A stretch of DNA of 64,000 nt from Erythrobacter sp. SD-21 (lineage in GTDB: Bacteria > Pseudomonadota > Alphaproteobacteria > Sphingomonadales > Sphingomonadaceae): NCBI RefSeq assembly GCF_000181515.1, contig NZ_ABCG01000008.1:1-64000 (forward strand), written 5' to 3'. Shown piece by piece: positions 27,128 to 36,156 of this stretch. The translations under genes and the position numbers were made by a program. The first letter of the stretch is position 1, and each line of letters begins with the position of its first letter. The notes under the pieces are model-generated. The model was given only the letters and a program-made list of their open reading frames with translations, had not been told where the DNA came from and searched no databases.

Positions 27128-27188
27128 CGGAAATCGTCACTCTTGTCTGTCTTGCCGACCCTAGGCACAAAATACTGGAAAAGCGCGC

Positions 27189-27217
27189 TTGCACCAGTAG
27201 CAATCCACACCTATAGG
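27189..27217 (+). promoter_or_regulatory. Sigma70-type promoter of tRNA-Pro
   Basis: TTGCAC (27189-27194) and TATAGG (27212-27217) are separated by 17 bases, and lie about 44 bases before the tRNA. Confidence 0.7.
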
Positions 27218-27260
27218 GCGCGCCTGCCTCGCGGGGGACCTCCCCCGCAACGCATCCGGT

Positions 27261-27337
27261 CGGGGAGTAGCTCAGCCTGGTAGAGCACTGTCTTCGGGAG
27301 GCAGGGGCCGGAGGTTCGAATCCTCTCTCCCCGACCA
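27261..27337 (+). tRNA. tRNA-Pro (anticodon CGG)
   Basis: The 77-base cloverleaf pairs CGGGGAG with CTCCCCG, with an anticodon stem CTGTC/GGCAG around loop TTCGGGA (anticodon CGG), T arm GGAGGTTCGAATCCTCT, and an encoded CCA end. Confidence 0.95.
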
Positions 27338-27409
27338 TTTGCACTCCTCAATAAAGCGATTTTGCGCCGCTGGCACGAAACCAGCGCGCGCCTGCCTCGT
27401 TGGGCGGGC

Positions 27410-27883
27410 ATGAGCTCCCATTCCGTTTTGTTCGTCTGCCTCGGCAATATCTGCCGTTCCCCCCTTGCCGAAGCCGCCTTACGCCGCGCCGCGGAAGAAG
27501 CCGGGCTCGACGTGACAGTCGATAGCGCTGGCACTGCCGGCTATCACGTGGGCGAACCGCCCGATATGCGCAGTATCCGCGAAGCCGAGCGGCGCGGAGT
27601 CGACATCGCTGGCTCTCGCGGGCGCCAGTTGGTACCTTCCGATTTTCACGAGTTCGACTTTATCCTCGGCATGGACAAATCGAACATGCACGACATCGCT
27701 CGCGTCAATCCGGGCGATGGCAAGGCGAAGACCGCCATGCTGCTCGACATCGTGCCCGGACAGGAAGGGCGCGAGGTGGGCGATCCCTATTACGGCGGCG
27801 AAGACGGCTTCGCGATCACCTGGAACGAGGTGGAAGCGGGAGCCAGGGCGCTGGTCGCAGTGCTGCTCGACGAAAATGGCTGA
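27410..27883 (+). CDS. Low-molecular-weight protein tyrosine phosphatase
   Basis: This 157-residue phosphatase has the P-loop VCLGNICRSP with catalytic C10 and R16 (CX5R) and the general-acid Asp in VGDPYYGGEDGF. The ATG at 27410 gives the usual N-terminus (MSSHSVLFVCLGN); the frame is open 16 codons more. Relatives dephosphorylate tyrosine kinases of exopolysaccharide synthesis or arsenate, but no such neighbour is present. The last 8 bases overlap the ABC1 kinase start, and a fructosamine-kinase-like gene follows, making a three-gene operon. Confidence 0.9.
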   Translation: MSSHSVLFVCLGNICRSPLAEAALRRAAEEAGLDVTVDSAGTAGYHVGEPPDMRSIREAERRGVDIAGSRGRQLVPSDFHEFDFILGMDKSNMHDIARVNPGDGKAKTAMLLDIVPGQEGREVGDPYYGGEDGFAITWNEVEAGARALVAVLLDENG

Positions 27884-29210
27884 CGACGACGAGCCTTCCC
27901 GCCATCGCTCGGTCCCCTCTTCCCGCATTGGGCGGCTGGGCGGTTTTACGCGGCTTGCAGGCGGCCTTGCTGGCGGTGTCCTGTCGGAAGGAGCGCGCAG
28001 GCTGGCCAGCGGCGAGCGTCCACGGCTCGACCAATTGCTGCTCACACCGGCGAACGCCCGTAGGCTGACGGACCGGCTCGCGCACTTGCGCGGCGCAGCG
28101 ATGAAGCTGGGGCAGATGATCTCGATGGACGCGGGCGACATCCTTCCACCCGAACTGGCCGATATCCTCGCGCGCCTGCGCGAGCGGGCGGACTTCATGC
28201 CGCCGCGCCAGCTCGACAAGGTCTTGGCAGAGGAATGGGGCAAGGACTGGCGCCGCCAATTTCGTCGCTTCGAACCCCGGCCGATTGCCGCCGCCTCTAT
28301 CGGGCAGGTCCACCGCGCCTTGACGCCGGACGGGCGGATGCTGGCGATCAAGGTACAGTACCCCGGCGTCGCGCGCAGCATCGACAGCGATGTCGACAAT
28401 GTCGCGAGCCTGCTCAAGCTGACCGGCCTGCTGCCCCCGGAATTCGATATCGCGCCATTGCTAGCCGCTGCAAAGGAGCAACTCCGCGAGGAAGCCGATT
28501 ATCTACGCGAAGGCCGTATGATGGTGCGGTTTGCGCAGATGGTCGAAGGGCGCAAGGTATTCGTCGTGCCCGGACTGGTCGAGGAACTGACGACGCCGCG
28601 CGTACTGGCCATGACCTATGAAGAAGGCAGCCCGATCGAGACGCTGGCTGACGAAGACCAGGCCCTGCGCGACGAGACCTTTGCCCATCTGGTCGAGCTT
28701 GTGGCGCGCGAGCTGTTCGACAGCCAATTGATGCAGACCGATCCCAACTTCGCGAATTATCGCTGGCAGGGGAAGACAGGGCGCATCGTCCTGCTCGATT
28801 TCGGCGCGGCGCGCGAGGTTTCCCAAGGCATTTCGCAGGATTATCGGAAGCTCGTCGAAGCAGGTCTGCGCCAGGATCGCGAGGCGGTGCTGGAGGCCTC
28901 TATCGAAGCGGGCTTCGTAAATCCCCGCGCGCTCGAGCGACACCCGGAAGCCATGCGACGCGCGGTCGACATCGTCGTCACACAGATGGCGAGTGACGAG
29001 AAGCTCGACTTCGGCAATCGCGCCTTCGTGCCCGAAATCCGCGAGACGGTGATGCCTATCGCCCGCGACCGCGAGAGTTGGCATCTGCCGCCCGCCGAAA
29101 CGCTGTTCGTCCAGCGCAAGGTCAGCGGCACTGCCCTGCTCGGCGCCCGGCTCGGCGCGCGCGTCGATGTGCGCGGGATCGTCGAGCGCGTGCTGGCGGA
29201 AACCGCGTGA
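27876..29210 (+). CDS. ABC1/UbiB-family atypical kinase
   Basis: This 444-residue ABC1 (ADCK/UbiB) family protein carries the family KxGQ motif (AAMKLGQMISMD), the ATP-binding lysine in AIKVQYPG, the catalytic-loop equivalent QTDPNFANY, and LLDFGAAREV in place of DFG. Relatives act on coenzyme Q metabolism or lipid homeostasis. The C-terminal half is Arg-rich and soluble, without the two membrane segments of UbiB, so it is more like the ADCK3/cytosolic ABC1 group. The start overlaps the phosphatase gene and the stop overlaps the next gene by GTGA. Confidence 0.87.
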   Translation: MADDDEPSRHRSVPSSRIGRLGGFTRLAGGLAGGVLSEGARRLASGERPRLDQLLLTPANARRLTDRLAHLRGAAMKLGQMISMDAGDILPPELADILARLRERADFMPPRQLDKVLAEEWGKDWRRQFRRFEPRPIAAASIGQVHRALTPDGRMLAIKVQYPGVARSIDSDVDNVASLLKLTGLLPPEFDIAPLLAAAKEQLREEADYLREGRMMVRFAQMVEGRKVFVVPGLVEELTTPRVLAMTYEEGSPIETLADEDQALRDETFAHLVELVARELFDSQLMQTDPNFANYRWQGKTGRIVLLDFGAAREVSQGISQDYRKLVEAGLRQDREAVLEASIEAGFVNPRALERHPEAMRRAVDIVVTQMASDEKLDFGNRAFVPEIRETVMPIARDRESWHLPPAETLFVQRKVSGTALLGARLGARVDVRGIVERVLAETA

Positions 29211-30016
29211 CGGGCGATCTTACCGCAGCGGCCGAGCGCATCTGCGGCCAGCGGCCGGTTTCCATCCAGCGTTTCGCGGGCGGCGACATATCGGGCGCGT
29301 CTCGGTTGACCTTTGCCGACGAGTCGATCGTGGTCGGAAAAACCGGTCCGGCGGTCTCTGTCGAGGCGCGTATGCTGGAGGCCATGGCAACCTCCGGCGC
29401 ACCTGTTCCAAAGGTGCTCGGTTATGACGAACAGCGTATGCTTATCGAACATCTGCCTGCGGATGGTGCGCTATCCGGCAAGGCCTGGGTGTCTCTCGCC
29501 GAGGCTCTGCACGCGCTGCATGCGGTAACGGGCGAGAGCTACGGCTGGCACGAGGATTACGCGTTGCGCCACGTCCGCGTCGAGAACGAGGCGCTCCCCG
29601 ATTGGCCGAGCTTCTGGGCCAAGCGGCGTCTGCTCTGCCACGCGTCGCATGTTGCTGCCGACCTTGCGCGGCGGATCGAGGCGCTCGCGCAAGCATTGCC
29701 CGAACTCCTGCCTCGCGCCCCTGCCCCGTCCCTGCTCCACGGCGACCTGTGGGGCGGCAATGTACTGGTCAGTGGCGAGCGTATCAGCGGGCTGATCGAC
29801 CCTTGCGCCTATTGCGGCGACCGCGAAGTCGACGCAGCCAGCCTTACCGTGTTCGACTCACCGCCGGATAGCTTTTTCGACGCACTTGAACTCAACGCCG
29901 GTTGGCGCGAACGCCAGCCGGTCTATCGCTTGTGGATGTGGCTGCTCCACGTCCGCCTGTTCGGCGACAGCTACCGCCCCGCGGTGGAGCGCGAACTGGC
30001 CGCGCTCGGGTTTTAA
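29207..30016 (+). CDS. Fructosamine kinase family protein
   Basis: This 269-residue member of the fructosamine/ketosamine-3-kinase family phosphorylates sugar adducts on lysines and so allows deglycation. Key features are LLHGDLWGGNVLV (catalytic Asp), LIDPCAYCGDREVDAASL (DP and GDRE signature), and an N-terminal GGDISGASRL loop. The start is GTG at 29207, fused to the ABC1 stop as GTGA. This start fits the family N-terminus and gives a normal length. Confidence 0.87.
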   Translation: MTGDLTAAAERICGQRPVSIQRFAGGDISGASRLTFADESIVVGKTGPAVSVEARMLEAMATSGAPVPKVLGYDEQRMLIEHLPADGALSGKAWVSLAEALHALHAVTGESYGWHEDYALRHVRVENEALPDWPSFWAKRRLLCHASHVAADLARRIEALAQALPELLPRAPAPSLLHGDLWGGNVLVSGERISGLIDPCAYCGDREVDAASLTVFDSPPDSFFDALELNAGWRERQPVYRLWMWLLHVRLFGDSYRPAVERELAALGF

Positions 30017-30201
30017 AGCCCTTTGCGCCCGAAGTCGCCAGCGCACGGTGCGCCCGGACCTTCGCCGATCACGCCGCTCGGCGCGTTGCGGGCATCGCTT
30101 GACCGAAGCCGGCCGCAAGTGCCGAAGTTTCGAGAAAGGCGACGATTTGTTCGGCAGGTTTCTCGACAGGGCCGTCGCGCAAAACTTTCCAAAATGCTGC
30201 G

Positions 30202-32265
30202 CTATCCGCCGCGCAGGGTTTTCACGCCGAAGTCGCGTTCGAAGAGGTAGAGAAGAACGCGCGCCGCCTCGGCGCGAGCGCCTTCCAGCCCGCCGTCGCG
30301 TTCCATCAGAAGGCGCGCGTCGTCATGCGCCTTGGGGAGGAGTTCGGTGATCTGCTCGAAGCTGGCGACCGTGAAAGGCGTATCGCCCGACTGGCGCGTG
30401 CCGAGCAATTCGCCGCCACCGCGCAGTTTCAAATCCTCCTCGGCCAGCAGGAAGCCGTCCTGGCTCTCGCGCATCAGGGCGAGGCGTTTTTGCGCGGTTT
30501 CCGACAGCGTTTCGCCGTGCAGGAGGACGCAGAAGCTCTTCTCGCTCCCCCGCCCCACGCGGCCGCGAAGTTGGTGCAGCTGGGCGAGGCCGAAACGTTC
30601 GGCCTGCTCGATCACCATCAGCGTGGCGTTAGGTACGTCGACCCCGACCTCAATCACGGTCGTCGCCACGAGAAGCCGCGCATCCCCGCGCGCAAAGCGT
30701 TCCATCGCCGCGTCCTTTTGCTCGGGTGCGAGCTGGCCGTGGACCATCACCACGTCATCGCCGAACCGCTCCTTCAGCGAGGCATAGCGCGCTTCGGCAG
30801 CGGCAATTTCCTCCGGCCCATCCATCTCGCGCACCATGGGACACACCCAGAAGGCCTGCCGCCCCTGCTCGAACTGCGCAGCCAGCCGCTCGACCAACGT
30901 CGGGATCTTGTCCTGCCCCATCACCACCGTGTCGATCGCCTGCCGGCCGGGCGGAAGCTCGTCGAGCTTGCTGACGTCGAGCTCGCCATATTGCGCCAAT
31001 GTCAGCGTGCGTGGGATCGGCGTGGCGGTCATGGCGAGGACATGCGGAGCGCGCCGCCCCTTGCTCGCCAACATCAGCCGCTGGCCGACGCCGAAGCGGT
31101 GCTGCTCGTCGATCACCACCATGGCGAGATTGCGATAGGCGACCTTGTCCTGGAAGATCGCGTGCGTGCCGACGACGATGTCGATGCTGCCGTCGAGCAA
31201 GCCCATCAGCGTCCCCTCACGCGCCTTGCCCTTGTCACGCCCCGTCAGCAGCGCGACCTCAGCCCCGGTCGGTTCGGCCATGCGGCGCAGGCTTTCGTAG
31301 TGCTGGCGGGCGAGGATCTCGGTCGGAGCAAGCAGCGCGGCCTGCGCGCCCGCCTCGACCGCAATCAGCATGGCTTCCAGTGCCACCACGGTCTTGCCCG
31401 CGCCGACATCGCCCTGCAGCAGCCGCAGCATGGGCGCTTCCTGGGCCATGTCGCCCTCGATCTCCCCAATCGAACGCTTCTGCGCGCCAGTCAGCGGGAA
31501 TGGCAGGTCGAGCTTGCCCCGATAGCTGCCATCGCCCTGCAGCGGCTGTCCCTTGCGCTTGCGATTGTCCGCGCGGACCAGCATCAGCGCGAGGCCGTTG
31601 GCGAGAAGCTCGTCATAGGCCAGCCGGTCGCGCGCCGCCTTGTCCTCGGCCTTATGCGCGCGCTTCAGCGCCTCGCGCCAAGCGGGCCAGTCGGCCTTGT
31701 CGAATTGCGTGGGCTCGATCCATTCGGGCAGCTCGGGAAGCTTCGCGAGCGCCTGATCTACCAGCCCCCCTATACGTGGCTGCGTCAGCCCTTCGGACAG
31801 CCGATAGACCGGCTCGCACAGGCGCTGCAGCGTGTCGCCACCTTCCTCCACGACGTGGTCGGGATGGACGATCTGCAGCATGTCGCCATAGCGTTCGAGC
31901 TTGCCCGCCACCCAGCGCGTCTCGCCGACAGGCAGTTGCTTCTTCGCCGTGTAGGAGGCGCGCCCGAAATAGGTCAGCGATATCACGTTCCCGACCGCAT
32001 CCTGGGCCAGCACGCGATAGGGCGCGCGCGGGCTGCGGCCGCCGCGATGCTCGGTCACGGTGAGCTTGAGGAAGATCTGCTCACCCTCGCCCGCCTCGTC
32101 GACATTCTCCACCGCACGCCGCGTCACGAAGCGTTCGGGGAGGTGATAGGCAAGGTCCTTGATCCGCGTCAGCGCGAGCCGGCCCAACGGCTTCTTCAGC
32201 TTCGGACCCACGCCATCGAGCGTTTCGGTCTCGGCGAACAGCGGGTTGAGGAGGTCGGGACGCAT
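30202..32265 (-). CDS. recG: ATP-dependent DNA helicase RecG
   Basis: RecG remodels stalled replication forks and Holliday junctions. The 687-residue protein has the N-terminal wedge/OB region, Walker A GDVGAGKTVVALEA, motif II DEQHRFGVGQ, motif III MTATPIPRTL, and the C-terminal motif ATTVIEVGVDVPNAT with QLRGRVGRG. The length is normal. It is transcribed divergently from sdhE; downstream (30017-30201) lies a 185-base gap to the fructosamine kinase gene with convergent direction, in which I see no clear feature. Confidence 0.96.
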   Translation of the reverse strand: MRPDLLNPLFAETETLDGVGPKLKKPLGRLALTRIKDLAYHLPERFVTRRAVENVDEAGEGEQIFLKLTVTEHRGGRSPRAPYRVLAQDAVGNVISLTYFGRASYTAKKQLPVGETRWVAGKLERYGDMLQIVHPDHVVEEGGDTLQRLCEPVYRLSEGLTQPRIGGLVDQALAKLPELPEWIEPTQFDKADWPAWREALKRAHKAEDKAARDRLAYDELLANGLALMLVRADNRKRKGQPLQGDGSYRGKLDLPFPLTGAQKRSIGEIEGDMAQEAPMLRLLQGDVGAGKTVVALEAMLIAVEAGAQAALLAPTEILARQHYESLRRMAEPTGAEVALLTGRDKGKAREGTLMGLLDGSIDIVVGTHAIFQDKVAYRNLAMVVIDEQHRFGVGQRLMLASKGRRAPHVLAMTATPIPRTLTLAQYGELDVSKLDELPPGRQAIDTVVMGQDKIPTLVERLAAQFEQGRQAFWVCPMVREMDGPEEIAAAEARYASLKERFGDDVVMVHGQLAPEQKDAAMERFARGDARLLVATTVIEVGVDVPNATLMVIEQAERFGLAQLHQLRGRVGRGSEKSFCVLLHGETLSETAQKRLALMRESQDGFLLAEEDLKLRGGGELLGTRQSGDTPFTVASFEQITELLPKAHDDARLLMERDGGLEGARAEAARVLLYLFERDFGVKTLRGG

Positions 32266-32320
32266 AAGCGCACCGCTATAGCCGCTTGCACGGCTTTGGC
32301 GAGTGCCCTACCCGCCCCCC

Positions 32321-32599
32321 ATGCCCGAAATGCTCACCACCGAAGGCCGTCTCGCCCGCGCGAAGTTCCGCAGCTGGCACCGTGGCACGCGCGAAGCCGA
32401 TTACATGATCGGCGGCTTCTTCGATCGCTATCACGCGGATTGGGGCGCGGAAGAACTGGCCTGGTTCGAGGCGCTGCTGGAAGAAGACGACGTGGACATC
32501 ATGGCATGGGCTCTGAAGACCCAGCCCACGCCGCCGCGTTTCCAGGGCGAGCTCATCGAAAAGATGCAATTGCTCGATTACGTCGACATTCCCCGCTGA
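32321..32599 (+). CDS. sdhE: FAD assembly factor SdhE
   Basis: SdhE (DUF339) helps attach FAD covalently to succinate dehydrogenase SdhA. It has 92 residues, starting MPEMLTTEGRLARAKF, with the signature RGTREADYMIGGFFDRY (about 21-37). The canonical RGxxExD is kept. It precedes mfd on the same strand by 56 bases, a neighbour pair commonly seen in alphaproteobacteria. Confidence 0.92.
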   Translation: MPEMLTTEGRLARAKFRSWHRGTREADYMIGGFFDRYHADWGAEELAWFEALLEEDDVDIMAWALKTQPTPPRFQGELIEKMQLLDYVDIPR

Positions 32600-32655
32600 C
32601 GGGACAGAAGGCGTATTGACGGGAACGCGAGGGAGCTTACGGCGCTGAACCCGTA

Positions 32656-35600
32656 ATGCCCGACCTCTCCCGTATCCTCAAAGCCGACCATCCTCTCACG
32701 CTGGCGCAGGTTGCCCGCGGCGCGCAGCCGCTTGTCATGGCCGATCTCGCGCGCGCCGGAACCGGCCGAGCCGTCTTCATCGCGCCCGACGATGCGGCGA
32801 TGCGTTCGGTGAGCGAGGCGGCGCAGTTCTTCGCCCCCGAACTGGACGTGATCGAATTCCCGGCATGGGATTCCCTGCCCTACGACCGCGCCAGCCCCGC
32901 GCTGACCGTCAGCGCCAAGCGGCTTTCCTCGCTGTTCCGGCTGCAAACGGGCAAGGCCAAGGCGCAACTGATCGTCACCACCGCCAACGCGGTCCTCCAG
33001 CGCGTGCTGACCCCGTTCCGCATCCGCGAGAGCGTGCGCGAGTTCAAGCCGGGGACCGAGATCGGGCGCGACAGCCTCTCGCTACTGCTGCAGAAGCAGG
33101 GCTACAGCCGCACCGACACGGTGATCGACAAGGGCGAATACGCTATTCGCGGCTCTATCGTGGACGTCTTTCCCAGCGGCCTCGACGAAGCGCTGCGGCT
33201 CGATTTCTTCGGGGACGAACTGGAAAGCCTGCGCAGTTTCGACCCCAATACGCAGATGAGCACGGGACGGCTCGACAGCCACCTTTTGCTGCCGGCAAGC
33301 GAGGCGCTGCTCGATGAGGACAGCATCAAGCGCTTCCGCAGCCGGTACCGCGAAATGTTCGGCGCCAACGCCACGCAGGACCCGCTTTACGAAGCTGTAA
33401 GCGAAGGCCGACGCCTTGCCGGAATGGAGCACTGGCTGCCGCTGTTCGAAGAACGGCTGGTGACGCTGTTCGACCATCTCGACGACAAGGACACCGTCGT
33501 CATCGACAACGCCAGCCTCGCCGCGGCGGACGAGCGGATCAAGGATATCACCGACTATTACGACCAACGCAGGGCGGCGAGCGGTCAGGCCAAGGGCAGT
33601 TATCGTCCGCTGAAGCCCGACGCGCTCTATTTGACCGACGAGGAGTTCAAGGCCGCGCTGGCCGATACCCCCGCCCATCGCGCGACCGGTTTCGACGAGC
33701 CGGAAAGCGATACGGTCATCGACTTCGGTTTCCGTTCGGGACGTGATTTTGCGCCCGAGCGAGCGCGCGGGGACAACGTCTATCCGGTGCTGGCCGAGCA
33801 CCTGAAAGCGCTGGGCAAGGCGGGCAAGCGTCCGCTGCTCGCCGCCTATTCGACCGGCAGCCGCGCGCGCATTGCCTCGATCTTGTCCGAAGCGGGCGCG
33901 CCGGTGCAGCTGGCCGAAAGCTGGCAGGAAGCGCTGGGCCTTTCCGCGAAGGGCAAGCCTGCGGCCATGGTCCTGCCGCTGGAAGCGAGCTTCGCCAATG
34001 ACGAGATGGAGCTGCTCACCGAGCAGGACATCCTCGGTGACCGCCTCGTTCGCCGCAAGAAGAAGCGCAAGGATGCCGACGCCTTCCTCGCCGAATTGCA
34101 GACGCTGAGTGTCGGCGATCTCATCGTCCATACCGAACACGGCATCGGCAAATATCTCGGCCTCGAACCCGTCAGCGTGGGCAAGTCGAAGCACGATTGC
34201 GTGCAGCTGGAATACAAGGGCGGCGACAAGCTGTTCATTCCGGTCGAGAACATCGATGTGCTTAGCCGCTATGGCAGTAGCGAAGAGGCGGTCATGCTCG
34301 ACCGGCTTGGCGGCGAAGCCTGGCAGAAACGCCGCGCGCGCCTGAAGGAGCGTATCCGCGAGATCGCGGGCGAGCTCATGCAGGTCGCCGCCCAGCGCGC
34401 GCTCAAGAAGGCGCCGGTCCTCGAAGTCGACGAGCCGACCTACAACCAGTTCCTCGATCGCTTCCAGTACGAAGAGACCGACGACCAGGACCGCGCCATC
34501 GCCGATGTGCTGTCCGACCTGGAGAGCGGCAAGCCCATGGATCGGCTGGTTTGCGGCGATGTCGGTTTCGGCAAAACCGAGGTCGCGCTGCGCGCCGCCT
34601 TCGTCGCCGCGATGAACAGCCAGCAGGTCGCCGTGGTCGCGCCCACCACCCTGCTCGCGCGCCAGCATTTCGAGAATTTCCGACAGCGGTTCTCCGGCTT
34701 CCCCCTGACGGTCGGTCGTCTCTCGCGCCTCGTCCCCGCCAAGGAGTTGAAGGAGACGCGCGAAGGCCTGGCCAAGGGTGATGTCGACATCGTGGTCGGC
34801 ACCCACGCGATCCTGTCCAAGCAGACGAAGTTCAAGGAACTGGGCCTCGTTATCGTCGACGAGGAGCAGCGCTTCGGCGTCACGCACAAGGAGAAGCTCA
34901 AGCAGCTGCGCGCCGACGTGCACATGCTCACGCTCACCGCCACGCCGATCCCGCGCACCCTGCAGATGGCAATGACCGGCCTGCGCGAACTCTCAACGAT
35001 CCAGACCCCGCCGGTCGACCGCCTCGCCGTGCGCACCTACGTCATGGAGTGGGACGACATGGTGATGCGCGAGGCGCTCTTGCGCGAACATCATCGCGGC
35101 GGGCAGAGCTTCATCGTGGTGCCGCGCATTTCGGACATGGAGGCCATTTCCGACTGGCTGCACGAGAACGTGCCCGAGGTGAAGTTCGTAGCCGCGCACG
35201 GCCAGATGGGCGCAGGGGAAATTGAAGAGCGGATGAGCGCCTTCTACGAGGGCAAGTACGACGTCCTTCTCGCCACCACCATTGTCGAGAGCGGTCTCGA
35301 CCTGCCGAGCGCAAATACGATCATCATCCACCGCGCCGACATCTTCGGCCTCGCCCAACTCTACCAGCTGCGCGGACGCGTGGGCCGTTCGAAGCTGCGT
35401 GCTTATGCCTATCTCACCTACGAGAAAGACGTCGCGCTTTCCGAGGTGGCCGAGAAACGCCTGAAGGTGCTCGGCGATCTCGACAGCCTCGGCGCGGGCT
35501 TCCAGCTCGCGAGCCATGACCTCGATATTCGGGGTGCGGGCAATTTGCTGGGCGACGAGCAGTCGGGCCATATCCGTGAAGTTGGCTTCGAGCTCTACCA

Positions 35601-36147
35601 GTCGATGCTGGAAGACGCGATCCTCGCCGCCAAGGCTGGTGAACTTGGCCTGGAGGCCAAGCCGGAAACGGTCAGCCCCCAGATCACGGTCGATGCGCCG
35701 ATCATGATCCCCGAAGACTATGTTCCCGATCTTGCCGTGCGCATGGCGCTCTATCGCCGCCTCAACGATGCGGAAAACATGGGCGAGATCGAGGCGCTGG
35801 CCGCCGAGATGATCGACCGCTTCGGTCCCCTCCCCTCGGCAACCGAGAACCTCGTCCGCCTGATCCAGATCAAGCTGCAGGCGATGGAGGCCAATATTTC
35901 CAAGATCGATGTGGGCGCGGCCGGTACGCTGGTTACCTTCCACAATGACGATTTCGCCGACGGGCCGGGCCTCATCGCCTATGTCGACAAGCTCAAGGGC
36001 ACGGCAAAGCTGCGCCCCGACATGAAGCTGGTCATCAGCCGCGCGTGGAATTCGCCGGAAAGCCGCCTCAACGGGCTGTTCCAGCTGACCAAGGGGCTGT
36101 CGGGTATCGTGCGGAAAGCGAAGAAGCGCGAGAAAGCCGCGGCCTGA
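32656..36147 (+). CDS. mfd: Transcription-repair coupling factor Mfd
   Basis: Mfd removes stalled RNA polymerase at DNA lesions and recruits UvrA. The 1163-residue protein is full length: UvrB-like N-terminal module (about 1-350), RNA-polymerase-interacting Tudor-like domain (about 480-550, VGDLIVHTEHGIGKYLGLE), then the RecG-like translocase with GDVGFGKTEVALRAAF, DEEQRFGVTHKEKL, TATPIPRTLQMAMTGLREL, VESGLDLPSANT and QLRGRVGRSK, and a C-terminal TRCF domain. It converges on the EAL gene, with 9 bases between the stops. Confidence 0.97.
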   Translation: MPDLSRILKADHPLTLAQVARGAQPLVMADLARAGTGRAVFIAPDDAAMRSVSEAAQFFAPELDVIEFPAWDSLPYDRASPALTVSAKRLSSLFRLQTGKAKAQLIVTTANAVLQRVLTPFRIRESVREFKPGTEIGRDSLSLLLQKQGYSRTDTVIDKGEYAIRGSIVDVFPSGLDEALRLDFFGDELESLRSFDPNTQMSTGRLDSHLLLPASEALLDEDSIKRFRSRYREMFGANATQDPLYEAVSEGRRLAGMEHWLPLFEERLVTLFDHLDDKDTVVIDNASLAAADERIKDITDYYDQRRAASGQAKGSYRPLKPDALYLTDEEFKAALADTPAHRATGFDEPESDTVIDFGFRSGRDFAPERARGDNVYPVLAEHLKALGKAGKRPLLAAYSTGSRARIASILSEAGAPVQLAESWQEALGLSAKGKPAAMVLPLEASFANDEMELLTEQDILGDRLVRRKKKRKDADAFLAELQTLSVGDLIVHTEHGIGKYLGLEPVSVGKSKHDCVQLEYKGGDKLFIPVENIDVLSRYGSSEEAVMLDRLGGEAWQKRRARLKERIREIAGELMQVAAQRALKKAPVLEVDEPTYNQFLDRFQYEETDDQDRAIADVLSDLESGKPMDRLVCGDVGFGKTEVALRAAFVAAMNSQQVAVVAPTTLLARQHFENFRQRFSGFPLTVGRLSRLVPAKELKETREGLAKGDVDIVVGTHAILSKQTKFKELGLVIVDEEQRFGVTHKEKLKQLRADVHMLTLTATPIPRTLQMAMTGLRELSTIQTPPVDRLAVRTYVMEWDDMVMREALLREHHRGGQSFIVVPRISDMEAISDWLHENVPEVKFVAAHGQMGAGEIEERMSAFYEGKYDVLLATTIVESGLDLPSANTIIIHRADIFGLAQLYQLRGRVGRSKLRAYAYLTYEKDVALSEVAEKRLKVLGDLDSLGAGFQLASHDLDIRGAGNLLGDEQSGHIREVGFELYQSMLEDAILAAKAGELGLEAKPETVSPQITVDAPIMIPEDYVPDLAVRMALYRRLNDAENMGEIEALAAEMIDRFGPLPSATENLVRLIQIKLQAMEANISKIDVGAAGTLVTFHNDDFADGPGLIAYVDKLKGTAKLRPDMKLVISRAWNSPESRLNGLFQLTKGLSGIVRKAKKREKAAA

Positions 36148-36156
36148 TCTAGTGAC

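Noticed and set aside
30017-30201. Minus-strand open stretch after recG (about 50 codons, reading AFWKVLRDGPVEK and on)
   Set aside because: It has no ATG/GTG start with a ribosome site, begins straight after a stop, and codon third positions are not GC-rich like the neighbours. It may be a remnant but cannot be supported.
30325-32619. 764-codon plus-strand ORF opposite recG
   Set aside because: It covers recG in an antisense frame, is rich in Arg/His/Gln as expected of a shadow, and has no ribosome site or recognised domain.
33082-34923. 613-codon minus-strand ORF opposite mfd
   Set aside because: It is an antisense shadow of mfd; no motifs and an unusual composition.
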